DNA of 64,000 bases from Pseudonocardia sp. N23 (GCF_002583555.1 NZ_BEGX01000004.1:62001-126000); one strand, 5' to 3'. Shown: positions 8,698 to 18,927, counted from the stretch's first letter. Translations and numbers: made by a program. Notes: generated by a model not told the origin, from the sequence alone.

Positions 8698-8728
8698 CGA
8701 CGTGCCGAATCGCCCGGATCGGAGGACT

Positions 8729-10776
<2,048 letters not shown>

Positions 10777-10780
<4 letters not shown>

Positions 10781-11877
10781 CCCAGGACCGTCCCGAACAG
10801 GAGCCCGAGGCCGTAGGTCACGCCCGCCGCCACGGCGCCGATGAGCAGCTGGCGCAGCCCGCGGCGCAGCGGCGGGCCGCCCGACAGCAGGCCGACCGTC
10901 GCGCCCGTCGCCAGCAACGCCAGCCCCACCAGCACCGCCGAGACGACGTAGGCGAGCGGTCCCGCGCCCCCGAACACGAACGGCAGGATCGGGATCGCCG
11001 CCCCCGAGGCGAAGAACCCGAAGCTCGACGCCGCCGCCGCGACCGCGGTGCCGACGGTCTCGTGCTCGTCGTCGGCTCCCGGGCCGGCGCGGAGCCCGAC
11101 GGCGGGGTCGAACGTCTGCAGCATCTCCCGCGACCGCACCGCCGCTTCGTCCTCCGACAGCCCACGTGCCCGCAGGACCAGTGCGAGCTCGTTCTCGTCG
11201 ATGTCGAGGTGCGGGAGCACCTGGGGGGCGTCGGACAGCTCCGGCGCCGACACCTCCAGCAGCTCCCGCTGCGAGCGCACCGACACGTACTCCCCCGCGC
11301 CCATCGACAACGCGCCAGCCAGCAGCCCGGCGATGCCGGTCAGCAGCACGGTCCGCGCGGTCGCACCCGCACCCGACACCCCGAGGACGAGCGCCAGGTT
11401 GCTGACGAGCCCGTCGTTCGCACCGAAGACCGCCGCCCGGAAGGTGCCCGAGACCCGCGCCCGGCCCCGCGCCGCGAGCCCGCGCAGCACCTCCTCGTGG
11501 ATGCGCTCGTCGGCCGCCATCGTCGCGGTCGCCTCGGGCTCGGTCGCGTACGGCGAGCGGCTCTCCGCGCGCTGCGCCAGCGCCAGCACGAACACAGACC
11601 CGAAACGACGCGCCAGCACGGCGAGCATCCGGCTGCGCAGGCCCGGACGCGGGACACGCCCGACGTCGGGTCCGAGCTTGCGTTCCCAGTGCGCCGCATG
11701 GCGTTCCTCGGCCTGCGCCAGCCCGAGCAGGATCGCGCGGTCCTCCCCGGTGCGGCGCCGGGCGAGGTCGCGGTAGAGCCGCGACTCCGCCCGCTCGTCG
11801 GCCAGCATCCGCCGCCATCGCCGTACCGACGCCCGTGACGGCTCTCCACCCGTGCCGGGGGCCCGGTCGACCGTCAT
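10777..11877 (-). CDS. Ferritin-like / VIT1 (CCC1) fusion, MbfA-type iron transporter
   Basis: The 366-residue protein joins an N-terminal ferritin-like diiron domain (about residues 15-150, with ExxH pairs in QAEERHAAH and ADERIHEE) to a VIT1/CCC1 membrane domain (about 150-366). The membrane part has the family start FGANDGLVSNLALVLG, SMGAGEYVSVRSQ, and three or more hydrophobic helices at the C-terminus. Membrane-bound ferritins of this type export or sequester iron and protect against iron and peroxide stress. The ATG at 11877 has GGAAGGTGG upstream. Its stop codon overlaps the stop of the convergent Clp gene. Confidence 0.88.
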
Positions 11878-11890
11878 CGCGCACCACCTT

Positions 11891-11909
11891 CCGGCGCCCG
11901 CGGCGCCGG
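11891..11909 (-). promoter_or_regulatory. Hairpin overlapping the ribosome site of the ferritin-VIT1 gene
   Basis: A perfect CCGGCGCC - 3 - GGCGCCGG stem lies just upstream of the start and shares bases with the GGAAGGTGG ribosome site. In the mRNA it could partly hide the site and so tune translation. This is a structural reading only; such stems also occur by chance in high-GC DNA. Confidence 0.35.
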
Positions 11910-12040
11910 ACAGCACGGTGCCACAACGCGCCCCCGCGGCGATCACCGAACGGCGTGACGCGCCGCCGGCCCGTCCCCGGGGTCCGCGCCCGACCCGCCC
12001 CCGGATTGCAGGAAGTCGGCGGCCTCACAGGGCGGGGGCA

Positions 12041-13222
12041 CTACGCCGGCGGGCACATCCCGTCGTATCGGGTCAGCCCGACGCCGCCGTTGGCCTTCTT
12101 GCTGCGGCCGACGGGGCCGTCCTTGGGCTTGCGCACCCAGTGGCCCGCCGTGTCGAGCCCGGGCATCCGCTCGCTGGCGAAGGCGCTGTAGCGGGTCTCG
12201 CCGTCGACGGAGAGCACCCCGCCCTCGACGTCGATGTGGGCGACGGTGGCCCAGAACGAGTTCCTGCCGTTGCCGACCTCGACGACGATCTCGTCGGCGT
12301 CGGGCCCGGGGAGGCCGTCGGCACCGGCGCGGCCGTAGCGGACCGCGACGCGGGGCCGGCCGAAGGTGTCGATGGCGCCCGCCCCGTTGTCGACGCTCTG
12401 GTAGACGTTGACGAGGATGTCGCCGTTCTCGGTGGGGGTCATCCGCACCTGCTCGGTGGCGGGCCGGCCGTTGCCGCCGGGGCCGAGGCTGTCGCCCAGG
12501 TGGTGGACGTGCGGCCACTGCTCCAGGCTCCCGCGGTGGCCCTGCTCGCCGCTGATCACCACGTACTCGCCGGTGACCTCGTTGCGGCAGAAGAAGTACA
12601 CGTCGAGGTCGCCGGTGCCGTACTTCTTGACGGCGCCGTCGCGGCCGTACCTGGCGCCGCGGCCGTCCCACTCGAGGCCGACGGTGAGCACCCAGCCGGG
12701 CTCGCCGCCGCTCTTGCGCAGGTCGATGCGGGCCGTCTTGTCGGGTGCGTCCTTGGCCAGGGAGATCCGCACCTTCTCGAACGAGACGGCCGGCGCCGCG
12801 GGGGCCGCCGGTGCCGGAGCGTCGGGTACCGCGGCGGCCGGTGCCGCGGCCACGGGTGCGGGTCCGTCGTCGCCGACGTCGATGCCCAGCTCCTCGGCCA
12901 GCGCGGCGAGGCCCGCGGTGTAGCCCTGGGCGATGGCGTCGAGCCGCCATCCCGCGCCGCGCCGGTAGAGCGCCACGACCTGCACGACGGTCTCGGTCGT
13001 GAGGCCTCCGAGGTCCAGGCGCAGCTCGTCGCTGCCGCGGATGTCCGCGACCGCCCCGGCGGCGTCGCCGAACCGGGCCCCCTGCGCCTCGGTGCTCGCG
13101 GTGACCAGGACCCGGTCGACGTCGGCGGGGACGGCGGCGAGGTCGATCGCGACCGTCGTCGTCGCGGTCAGGGTCACGCCCGGACCGGTGGGGTTGTTGA
13201 AGAAAACACAGTAGGCAAGCAT
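12041..13222 (-). pseudogene. terD-like gene, 3' part (interrupted by prophage)
   Basis: This encodes the rear half of a TerD-domain stress protein. It has CVFFNNPTGPG, then LAAVPADVDRVLVTAS and YRRGAGWRLDAIAQGYTAGL from the end of the first TerD domain. An Ala/Pro linker follows, then a second TerD-related domain (VSFEKVRISLAKD onward, about 200 residues). The first half of the domain, which should end in DDDFVFFN, is not here but at 19.05-19.3 kb on the same strand, separated by the prophage. An ATG at 13222 supplied by the element would allow an N-truncated product, but no ribosome site is visible. TerD proteins bind Ca2+ and act in stress resistance; this one is probably non-functional. 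Confidence 0.85.
13195..13204. repeat. attL core
   Basis: TGTTGAAGAA is shared with the right end, and the match extends to 12 of 13 bases when the following RAC is included. On the minus strand it encodes the FFN of the TerD motif VFFNN, so strand exchange took place inside this conserved coding motif. Confidence 0.75.
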
Positions 13223-13263
13223 CGCGTTTGACAACGATCCGTGCAAGACACAGGGTGGAAAGC

Positions 13264-14283
13264 ATGACGGCCCACGGCCCCCGGATCCGGATGTCGGCAC
13301 ACGTAGACGACTTCCTGCGACGACGTCGACCACAGGTTGAACTCTCGACATGGCGGACGATGAAGTCGACGCTGACCCGGTTCGCAAGGTGGCGGGACAG
13401 CACGCGCCACGTGCCGAAGTCGCTCCGTGAGGGCGACGTCGAGACCTACATCTGGGGTCCGCACGACTGCGGACCCGGCTGCACCGCGCGGTTCCACGAC
13501 GGCCCCGGGCTCCGAGAGTCGATGGGTGACGGCGCGCTGAACCGGAGCTTGTCGGCGCTCGAGGTCTACCTCACCTGGGCGTTCCGGATGACGTACGTCC
13601 GTGGCGAGGTGATCAACCCGACGACACGGCGGGTGCGGTACCGGCCGAGCCGGCGGTTGCAGCTCGACATCAAGCAGCTCGTCGACCTCTACGAGGGAGC
13701 CGAGGACCCGTACTCGCGTATGGTGTGCGCGCTCGCCGCCTACACCGGCGGCCGCGCGGGAGAGATCAAGACGATCCGCGTCGGCGACGTCGACCTGGGC
13801 CGCGGCGAGATCGACTGGACACGCCACAAGACGCGCACCGACGACGTGCTGCCGATCATGGCCGAGCTTCACAGCGAGCTCGAGCGATGGTTCGCTCACT
13901 ACGCCGCGGCCAACGGGCCGCTGCGGCCGGACTGGTACGTGATCCCGGGCCGACACGGGCTCGGCCAGCCGGGCGCGGTCGTGTACCGCCCGACTCGACC
14001 CCGGGTCCACGGCTGTCACACGATCATCAAAGATCAACTCGTCCGCGTGCTCGGCGTGGCGCCGGAGGATCTTCGCGGCGAAGGCGTGCACACTGTCCGG
14101 CGGAGTATCGCCCGCTGCCTCTACGAGCAACTGCTCGACGAGCGGCACGCCGATCCGATCAGCGTGGTGCGCGCCCTGCTCGGGCACTCGACGCGCGGGA
14201 TGACGGAGCGGCACATCGGCGTTGAGACAGGACGGACCGAACGGGACCGCGTACTGCGGGGCCGGTCGATGTTGAAAGGGTAA
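13264..14283 (+). CDS. Phage tyrosine recombinase (integrase), catalytic Tyr replaced by His
   Basis: The 339-residue protein has a SAM-like N-terminal DNA-binding domain (about 10-110, with an odd Cys/His-containing insert near residue 75) and a C-terminal catalytic domain. Catalytic residues are R164 in YTGGRAGEI, H276 and R279 in HTVRR, and H308 in LLGHSTRG. Nine residues after H308, where the nucleophilic Tyr must stand, the codon is CAC (H317, in MTERHIGV); one transition would give TAC. No Tyr follows it. The ATG at 13264 has GGTGGAAAG upstream. The gene is adjacent to attL as expected. As read, the enzyme should not be able to recombine. Confidence 0.9.
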   Translation: MTAHGPRIRMSAHVDDFLRRRRPQVELSTWRTMKSTLTRFARWRDSTRHVPKSLREGDVETYIWGPHDCGPGCTARFHDGPGLRESMGDGALNRSLSALEVYLTWAFRMTYVRGEVINPTTRRVRYRPSRRLQLDIKQLVDLYEGAEDPYSRMVCALAAYTGGRAGEIKTIRVGDVDLGRGEIDWTRHKTRTDDVLPIMAELHSELERWFAHYAAANGPLRPDWYVIPGRHGLGQPGAVVYRPTRPRVHGCHTIIKDQLVRVLGVAPEDLRGEGVHTVRRSIARCLYEQLLDERHADPISVVRALLGHSTRGMTERHIGVETGRTERDRVLRGRSMLKG

Positions 14284-14285
14284 CG

Positions 14286-14519
14286 ATGGCACTGGTGCTG
14301 GCGTGCAACGTATGTGGCAAGGTCAACCCGCCGGACCGGCTGCCGCCCCCGGTCGAGCCGGTGCGCTGGTCGACGGCCACCGTCGACTACACCGGGGCGC
14401 TCTGCGACGAGTGTCAGGCGACGAAGACGCTCGCCGAGATGATCGAGCATCTTGCCGGCGCGCCGGGGGGTGTCGTCGAGGGCGCGGACCGCGGTCCGTA
14501 CCTGGTCGTCGCGGAGTAG
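14286..14519 (+). CDS. Small zinc-ribbon-like phage protein
   Basis: The 77-residue protein begins two bases after the integrase stop, so the two are probably co-transcribed. It has two Cys pairs (CNVCGK near residue 8 and CDECQ near residue 40), spaced as in a zinc ribbon, followed by a short helix (TLAEMIEHLAG). I do not recognise a specific family; small zinc-ribbon proteins are common in actinophage early regions. A strong terminator follows. Confidence 0.65.
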   Translation: MALVLACNVCGKVNPPDRLPPPVEPVRWSTATVDYTGALCDECQATKTLAEMIEHLAGAPGGVVEGADRGPYLVVAE

Positions 14520-14531
14520 CCGGAAAGACAG

Positions 14532-14560
14532 AAGGGCCCCACACGGTGCGTGGGGCCCTT
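14532..14560 (+). terminator. Intrinsic terminator, probably bidirectional
   Basis: A perfect 11-base stem, AAGGGCCCCAC / GTGGGGCCCTT with a 7-base loop, stands just after the small zinc-ribbon gene and ten bases past the stop of the holin-like fragment on the other strand. It can serve both. Confidence 0.85.
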
Positions 14561-14569
14561 CGTCGTTGA

Positions 14570-14749
14570 TCAGACCTTGTCGTCGGCCGAGGCGTTCGGC
14601 ACGACGTACACGCCGAACGCACCGAGGACCGCGAGGGCCATGTTGACCATCTCGGTGGTGCTCAGGACGTCGTCGCCGAGGGCGACGGTGGCGATGCTGG
14701 CCGCGGCGAACACGCCGGCGACGACGGTCTTGGCGAACTTGCGCCACGG
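14570..14749 (-). pseudogene. Holin-like small membrane protein, 5' end lost
   Basis: The frame encodes about 58 residues: WRKFAKTVVAGVFAAA, then STTEMVNMALAVLGAFGVYV and PNASADDKV before a stop. Two hydrophobic segments around a short polar link and the ending VYVVPN resemble small putative holins of actinophages. No start codon or ribosome site precedes WRKFAK; the sequence changes character at about 14,748, a deletion joint. The family call is from resemblance. Confidence 0.55.
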
Positions 14750-14762
14750 ACAAGACCCAGAT

Positions 14763-15032
14763 CTACGGCGAGGTCGGCCTCAAGTACGGCGACGAGCGGC
14801 GGCACCGGCACGCGGAGCGCCGGTGCTTGGTGATCGTCTGGCGGCCGACGCTGTAGCCCTCCGCGGTGACCGCGTCGTGGATCGCGGACGCCGACCACCC
14901 CGCGTCGTCGAGCATCTGTTGCAGCGCAGCGGATTCGTCGGGCGGTAGCGTGCGGAGCAGGATGCTCACCGAACACGGCGAGCCGTGCACCACCGGGTCT
15001 GGGCCGCGGTCGGCTCGTTGGGCGAGGCTCAT
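14763..15032 (-). CDS. Phage helix-turn-helix protein (small-terminase or early-gene type)
   Basis: The 89-residue reading has a central segment (LPPDESAALQQMLDD, then SASAIHDAVTAEGYSVGRQT and ITKHRRSAC). It looks like the short helix-turn-helix proteins that actinophages encode near primase or terminase genes. The ATG overlaps the upstream gene's stop (ATGA). The last 20 or so residues are Arg/Pro-rich and may be read-through beyond the deletion joint near 14.75-14.8 kb, so the original C-terminus is uncertain. Confidence 0.5.
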   Translation of the reverse strand: MSLAQRADRGPDPVVHGSPCSVSILLRTLPPDESAALQQMLDDAGWSASAIHDAVTAEGYSVGRQTITKHRRSACRCRRSSPYLRPTSP

Positions 15033-15208
15033 TCGTCCACGCGTCCCGACCCGTCGACGGTGAAGCACAGCTCCGCGTCGAACTCGCCGTCGCAGTGGAA
15101 CGCGGCGCGTACGCCGGCGGCGCGGGCCGCCTCGACCAGCTCGGCAACCTGCTCGACCGAGAACATGCCGAAGCTGCCGACGATCTTGATCGTGGTCTGC
15201 GTGATCAT
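15029..15208 (-). CDS. Small phage protein, 59 residues
   Basis: The frame starts MITQTTIKIVGSF and contains an alpha helix (VEQVAELVEAARAAG) between beta-strand-like ends. Its ATG overlaps the primase stop and its stop overlaps the next start, so it is one of three coupled early genes. An ATG six bases upstream is also possible. Function unknown; such small proteins are common beside actinophage primases. Confidence 0.55.
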   Translation of the reverse strand: MITQTTIKIVGSFGMFSVEQVAELVEAARAAGVRAAFHCDGEFDAELCFTVDGSGRVDE

Positions 15209-15780
15209 GAACATCTCTCTCTCAGCGCGTCAGCGCCGTGCTCGGCGACGAAGCTGCTGACGTCGTGGCCGTCGGGGAAGTGGATCGCTCGGGAGCCGTG
15301 GATGTCCTCGACCAGCCTCTCCGCGAACTGCTTGCCGGCGCCGTCGGCGTCGCCGAACACCAGCACCCGGGCGAAGCCCTCGAGCATGTAGGCGTAATGC
15401 GAGCGCCAGGCCTTGACCCCGGGAATCGCGACCGACGGGATGCCCGCCTCGGTGGCGATCACCGCGTCGAGCTCGCCCTCGGTGATGCCGATGACCGGAG
15501 AGTCGGCGCGCAGCGCGAGGACGTTGTACGGGTGGGCGCCCGCGCCCTCGGCTCCGAGGTACTTCGGGCAGTCGGCCGTCTTGCAGTCGTGCCGGCGCAG
15601 GCACCGGAACTTGCACGACATCGGGCCGCCGCGGGGCACTAGGGACGGGATCGAGAGCCGGCCCCGCATGTACTCGTGCTCGGGGGCTGGGTCGACGACC
15701 AGGCCCACCCGGTACTTGGTGACGTCCTCGTCGTAGACGCCGCGGCCGAGGACGTCTTCGAGTACCTCGCCGGCGACGGA
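15205..15780 (-). pseudogene. Phage DnaG-like primase, Toprim part, N-terminus deleted
   Basis: About 190 residues of an actinophage primase remain. They run from VLEDVLGRG through MRGRLSIPSL and a Cys-rich region (CKFRCLRRHDCKTADCPKYLG) to the Toprim domain with ITEGELDAVIA, GVKAW, VLVFGDADGAG and PDGHDVSSF. The Glu and the DxD needed for metal binding are present. The N-terminal zinc-finger and catalytic start are absent: at about 15,775 the sequence switches to a head-tail gene on the other strand. It is therefore a remnant. Confidence 0.75.
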
Positions 15781-15884
15781 TCGGCCTCGAGTTCCCGGTC
15801 GGGTGGGTCGACTACGGCGACACCCGGACACATCACCGGTTCACGGTGTGGGCCCAGGACCAGAGCGGACGAACCTATGGCTAG
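15780..15884 (+). pseudogene. Phage head-closure protein, C-terminal remnant
   Basis: The open frame gives IGLEFPVGWVDYGDTR then HHRFTVWAQDQSGRTYG and a stop. Its position directly before an HK97-gp10-like gene fits a head-closure or head-tail connector protein in the standard siphophage order. The front is cut off at the joint with the primase remnant. Confidence 0.4.
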
Positions 15885-16310
15885 CAGCCGGATCAACGAG
15901 CGGACGCGGGGAGTGGCAACTCCGGGATCCAGGAGCTCGCCGCGCTCGAGCGCCAGCTCCGCGCGGTCGCGGTCACGACGCCGGACAAGGTCCAAGACAT
16001 CGTGAAGAAGGGCTCGCTCAACATCAAGCAGGAGTGGCACGCCCGGATGCGGGCGCGCTCCCGCCACGGCCACATCCCGCACCTGCCGAAGTCGATCGGG
16101 TACGACGTCCGCCGCACCGCGCACGGCGCGGTCTCGACGATCGGCCCGGACAAGCAGACGTCGCAGGGGCCGCTGGCTCACCTGCTCGAGTTCGGCTCGG
16201 TCAACAACAAGCCGCACCTCGACGGTGCGCGCGCGCTGTACGACGAGGGCCGCCGATTCTACGGCGAGATGTCGAAGGCCGAGTTCGGCTTCGTCCGGGG
16301 CGGTCTGTGA
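15877..16310 (+). pseudogene. HK97-gp10-like head-tail protein, frameshifted near the start
   Basis: The main frame (from about 15,930) reads IQELAALERQLRAVAV, KGSLNIKQEWHARMRARS, a middle region around GYDVRRTAHGAVSTIGP and LAHLLEFGSVNNKPHLDGAR. That is the HK97 gp10 family pattern with its HxxxxEFG-like core. The likely start, ATG GCT AGC at 15877, overlaps the preceding stop but is in another frame, so a single-base shift is needed around 15,895-15,930. A GTG at 16002 could start a 102-residue product. The family assembles the head-tail joint. Confidence 0.65.
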
Positions 16311-16720
16311 TGACGATCCCCGAGGCGGAACCGCACGTCGCCGCGGTGCTCGCGATGCTCCAGGCGGGTACCCCGGCAAACCTCGGAGTCGCCCTCGGCG
16401 TCGGGCCGTCGGTCAACCCGCCCTACGTCGCGCTCTACCCGGATCCAGGCGACGTCGAGCAGGCTCGCCTCTCCGGCGACCGGTCGCTGATCACGATCAG
16501 CTTCCTGCTGCACTGCATCGGCGCCGGCCCGGAGCAGGCGCTGTGGGCGCTGGACAAGGCGCGCGCGGTGATGCTCGGCGACCCCCCGACGGTCGCCGGG
16601 CGCCGCACGCACCGGATGACGCAGACCTACGGCTCGAGAGAGCTCGACCGTGACGACGGTATCCAGCCCGCGCTGTTTATCGCGATGGCCGAGTTCCGGC
16701 TCATGAGCCAGCAGGCCTAG
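16310..16720 (+). CDS. Phage tail-terminator-like protein
   Basis: The 136-residue protein starts in a TGATG overlap with the gp10-like gene and sits just before the tail-tube gene, the usual place of the tail terminator or minor tail protein. Visible text: NPPYVALYPDPGDVE, then SFLLHCIGAGPEQALWALDK and HRMTQTYGSRELDRD. The frame is intact with no missing part evident. Its stop overlaps that of the reversed membrane-protein gene. Function is inferred mainly from order. Confidence 0.65.
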   Translation: MTIPEAEPHVAAVLAMLQAGTPANLGVALGVGPSVNPPYVALYPDPGDVEQARLSGDRSLITISFLLHCIGAGPEQALWALDKARAVMLGDPPTVAGRRTHRMTQTYGSRELDRDDGIQPALFIAMAEFRLMSQQA

Positions 16721-17133
16721 TAGCCGAGCGACAGCTCGAGCGGACGCTCGAGCTCCTCGCCCTGGAGCGTCCGCTTCCCGCGGGCCTCCCGGCCGATCTG
16801 CACCTGGTAGAAGTCGCCGCCGGCGGGGACCTCGGCGACCGAGAACTTGTACCGGCACCCGAACATCGCGCTGTCGAACGTCCCGCTCTCCAGCTCGCCG
16901 ATCCCGACGACCGCCCCGCGGTTGTCGTACACGGTCACCGCAGCTCCGCGGTAGATGTCGGCGTACCCGCGCTCTCCGAGTCCAGCGCCGGTCGCGCAGC
17001 CGGACGACACCGTCAACGACCCGGTCAGCGTCGTCGTCGACGGCGTCACCAGCGCCACGATCCCGACCACCACGGCAGCCACCAGCACGGCCCCGGCGGT
17101 GACGCCGATGCCGATCTTCACAGCTCGGTTCAT
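16717..17133 (-). CDS. Membrane-anchored extracytoplasmic protein, likely phage moron
   Basis: The 138-residue protein has an N-terminal hydrophobic anchor (about residues 5-29), a Thr/Ser stretch (TPSTTTLTGSLTVSS), then an outward beta-rich domain. That domain has two Cys (SSGCATG and FGCRYKF) likely to form a disulfide. It is intact and has its own ribosome site (AGGGTGAGAG) and a -10-like TAAGAT upstream. It stands in reverse orientation between tail genes that are decaying. Similar small anchored proteins are widespread and unnamed in actinobacteria. The position suggests a lysogen-expressed cargo gene. Confidence 0.7.
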   Translation of the reverse strand: MNRAVKIGIGVTAGAVLVAAVVVGIVALVTPSTTTLTGSLTVSSGCATGAGLGERGYADIYRGAAVTVYDNRGAVVGIGELESGTFDSAMFGCRYKFSVAEVPAGGDFYQVQIGREARGKRTLQGEELERPLELSLGY

Positions 17134-17136
17134 CTC

Positions 17137-17200
17137 TCACCCTTCGCATTTGCGTTCGGCTCCGCATCTTACACCGACGCTTGCCGCCATGCATACCACC
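17137..17200 (-). promoter_or_regulatory. Candidate promoter of the moron-like gene
   Basis: On the minus strand a TGTAAGAT (-10 element TAAGAT, 17166-17171) lies about 32 bases before the ATG and is followed by AAGGGTGAGAG. The region is more AT-rich than its surroundings. A clear -35 box is not visible. Confidence 0.35.
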
Positions 17201-17221
17201 AGGCGCAAGTAAGGAGTACCG

Positions 17222-17722
17222 ATGTCGGAACAGCCCGGCCTCGTTCACGATGGCATGTACAAGGTCACCTGAGTGACCACCATCGTCGACCAGGACGCAC
17301 CCACGGTCGCCGAGCTCAGCGCAGGCATGGACCTCGAGTGCCAGATCACCCCGGACGGCCTCGGCCGGGAGGCGTCGGACGAGACCGTCGACACCTCCCG
17401 CCTGTGGAGCGTGTTCACCACGATGCAGGTCGGCCGGACCTCGTTCGAGGTGTCGGTGACCCTGGTCCGTCTCGACGAGTCGATTTCCGGTGTCGACGAC
17501 GACGCCTACCACAACCTCACCAAGGGCACTCGCGGCTACCTGGTGATCCGCGACAACCTGCCGGCGTCCACCGGCTACGCGGCCACCCAGGAGGTCGAGG
17601 TCTACCCGGTGCAGTGCGGCACCCGGTCGAAGGCCAACCCGGCCGCGAACGAGCTCCAGACGTTCAGCCTGCCGCTGAACGTGACCGGTGACCCCTCCCT
17701 CGCCGCAGTCGTGGCCGCCTGA
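17222..17722 (+). pseudogene. Phage tail-tube protein with in-frame TGA at codon 17
   Basis: From ATG 17222 (AAGGAGT upstream) the frame reads MSEQPGLVHDGMYKVT, then TGA (17270-17272), then in the same frame VTTIVDQDAPTVAELSAGM and on to the end. Siphophage tail-tube proteins of this type open with GLVHDGM-KV-W-VTTI, so the TGA stands where Trp (TGG) is expected. The rest (DLECQITPDGLG, TVDTSRLW, PVQCGTRSKANPAANELQ) is intact at 150 codons. A GTG right after the stop might restart a shortened protein. It is most simply a nonsense mutation in a dead prophage. Confidence 0.75.
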
Positions 17723-18051
17723 TGGCCCTCCTCACTCCGACCCAGATCAAGATCGGTGGCGCGGTCGTCACGGTCCAGGCGGCTGATGTCGCCGGCGAGA
17801 CGTTCAAGGCCGGCGATCGCATCGCGCTCTGGGTGAAGAACGGCTCCGGCTCGCCGATCACCGTCACTACCGTGGTCCCCGGAAACGGCAAGTACGGCCA
17901 GGCCAACCCCGACGTGCCGGTGGTGATCCCTGCCGGCACCGAGCAGGCGGTCGGACCGTTCCCGGCCGACCTCATCGACCCGGCCGACGGCCTGGTCCAC
18001 GTCACCTACTCCTCGGTCACCACGGTCACGCGGCGCCTCGTGCGCCTCTGA
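17722..18051 (+). CDS. Small phage tail-region protein, 109 residues
   Basis: The frame begins in a TGATG overlap with the tail-tube gene. The product is all-beta in appearance (IKIGGAVVTVQAADVAGETF, GSPITVTTVVPG, VPVVIPAGTEQAVGPFPADL). It resembles small head or tail decoration proteins with an immunoglobulin- or jelly-roll-like fold. The position between tail tube and tail chaperone supports a tail role. Intact, but with no clear family name. Confidence 0.55.
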   Translation: MALLTPTQIKIGGAVVTVQAADVAGETFKAGDRIALWVKNGSGSPITVTTVVPGNGKYGQANPDVPVVIPAGTEQAVGPFPADLIDPADGLVHVTYSSVTTVTRRLVRL

Positions 18052-18152
18052 CCCCCCGACTTGGCGGGGCGTCGGGCCCCTGACCTCCCGGCGCCTCGCC
18101 ATCCCCTTGCGAGCCCACAGGTCAGGACATCAACCTCCAGGTCAGGAGCACC

Positions 18153-18242
18153 ATGAGTTTCACCCTCGACGACGTCATCGCGGTTGCCGCACCGGTTCAG
18201 CGGGCCGTCCCGCTGTGCGTGGCCGGCGACCTCACCGCCTAG
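18153..18242 (+). pseudogene. Tail-assembly chaperone, N-terminal remnant
   Basis: A 29-residue frame (MSFTLDDVIAVAAPVQRAV then PLCVAGDLTA) ends in TAG. The N-terminal pattern, a short Asp-rich helix then R-x-V-P-L-C-x-x-G-D-L, is seen in siphophage tail assembly chaperones, which follow the tail tube and are normally over 100 residues. The rest, the frameshift product and the tape-measure gene are missing: a deletion joint at about 18,240. Confidence 0.45.
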
Positions 18243-18249
18243 TACGGTC

Positions 18250-18435
18250 TTCGCCACCTCCTGCATCGAGGTGTGCTCGTCCTCCGCCGACAACGGCGAG
18301 TGGCTCGAGCTCGAGTGGGTGAAGCAGAACGGCGTGCGGGTGCTGACGCTCGCCGAGGCGATCGCACACGAGAGCGAGGCCGACAACCTGATCGCCGCGT
18401 TCGCGGGCGAGTTCGACGACGCGGCCCGACTAGCG
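18250..18435 (+). other. Coding-like fragment of unknown kind inside the prophage
   Basis: After the deletion joint an open frame without a start codon gives CIEVCSSSADNGEWLELEW, VKQNGVRVLTLAEAIAHESE and an acidic helix (AFAGEFDDAARLAG). It reads like real protein and stops making sense where the reversed HTH gene ends. It is probably the back part of a small phage gene whose front was deleted. I cannot name it. Confidence 0.35.
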
Positions 18436-18897
18436 GGACGGCCCCGGGGTCGCGAGCTCCGACCCCGGGGAGTCCTGTTCACTGTCAACCGAGGCGCCGA
18501 GCAGAGAGTTGGGATCGTCCGACGCGCGACGCTCGCGCAGTCGGAACCCTGCCGCGGTGTCCGGGTAGTAGTCCACGACGTAGTCGCCAGGCAGCCGGTC
18601 GAGCATGTCGAGGAAGCTCGAGAGCCGCTGGCGTTGACGGTCGGTCAGCGGTCGCTCCTTGTGCCTCGCGGCCTGGTAGAAGCTGACAGCCTCGTACAGC
18701 CAGCCCGACTTGTGCCGGGACTGGACGTCCCAGGGCCAGTCGCGACGGAACATCCGCGGCGCCGTCGCCCCCTTGAGCTTGAGCGTGACCGCCTGCCGGC
18801 TCACGCCGAACATGTCGGCGATCTGCTGGTGCGTCATGTCCTTGTCAACGAGCTGGAGCAGCCGGGGGACGTCGGGCAAGATTTTCCGTCCTGCCAT
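18430..18897 (-). CDS. Prophage HTH DNA-binding protein (repressor or control candidate)
   Basis: The 155-residue protein has a clear helix-turn-helix near the N-terminus (MTHQQIADMFGVSRQAVTLKL, about residues 20-40), a Trp/Arg-rich middle (FRRDWPWDVQSRHKSGWL) and a polar C-terminal tail. The ATG at 18897 has GGAG upstream. It lies beside attR and is read inwards, as expected of a lysogeny-control gene. Repeated TGCAAGT-like motifs lie in the promoter region before it. The frame is intact. Whether it represses anything now is unknown. Confidence 0.65.
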   Translation of the reverse strand: MAGRKILPDVPRLLQLVDKDMTHQQIADMFGVSRQAVTLKLKGATAPRMFRRDWPWDVQSRHKSGWLYEAVSFYQAARHKERPLTDRQRQRLSSFLDMLDRLPGDYVVDYYPDTAAGFRLRERRASDDPNSLLGASVDSEQDSPGSELATPGPSR

Positions 18898-18927
18898 GCC
18901 AACTCCAGTTCTGAGATGCGGACCACT

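Noticed and set aside
8417-8728. A 5' extension of the Clp ATPase that would add about 104 residues
   Set aside because: It overlaps the DUF2236 start and the tandem repeats and does not resemble a Clp N-domain.
17270-17272. Selenocysteine or programmed read-through at the tail-tube TGA
   Set aside because: The expected residue is Trp, no recoding signal is visible, and the neighbouring phage genes are also damaged.
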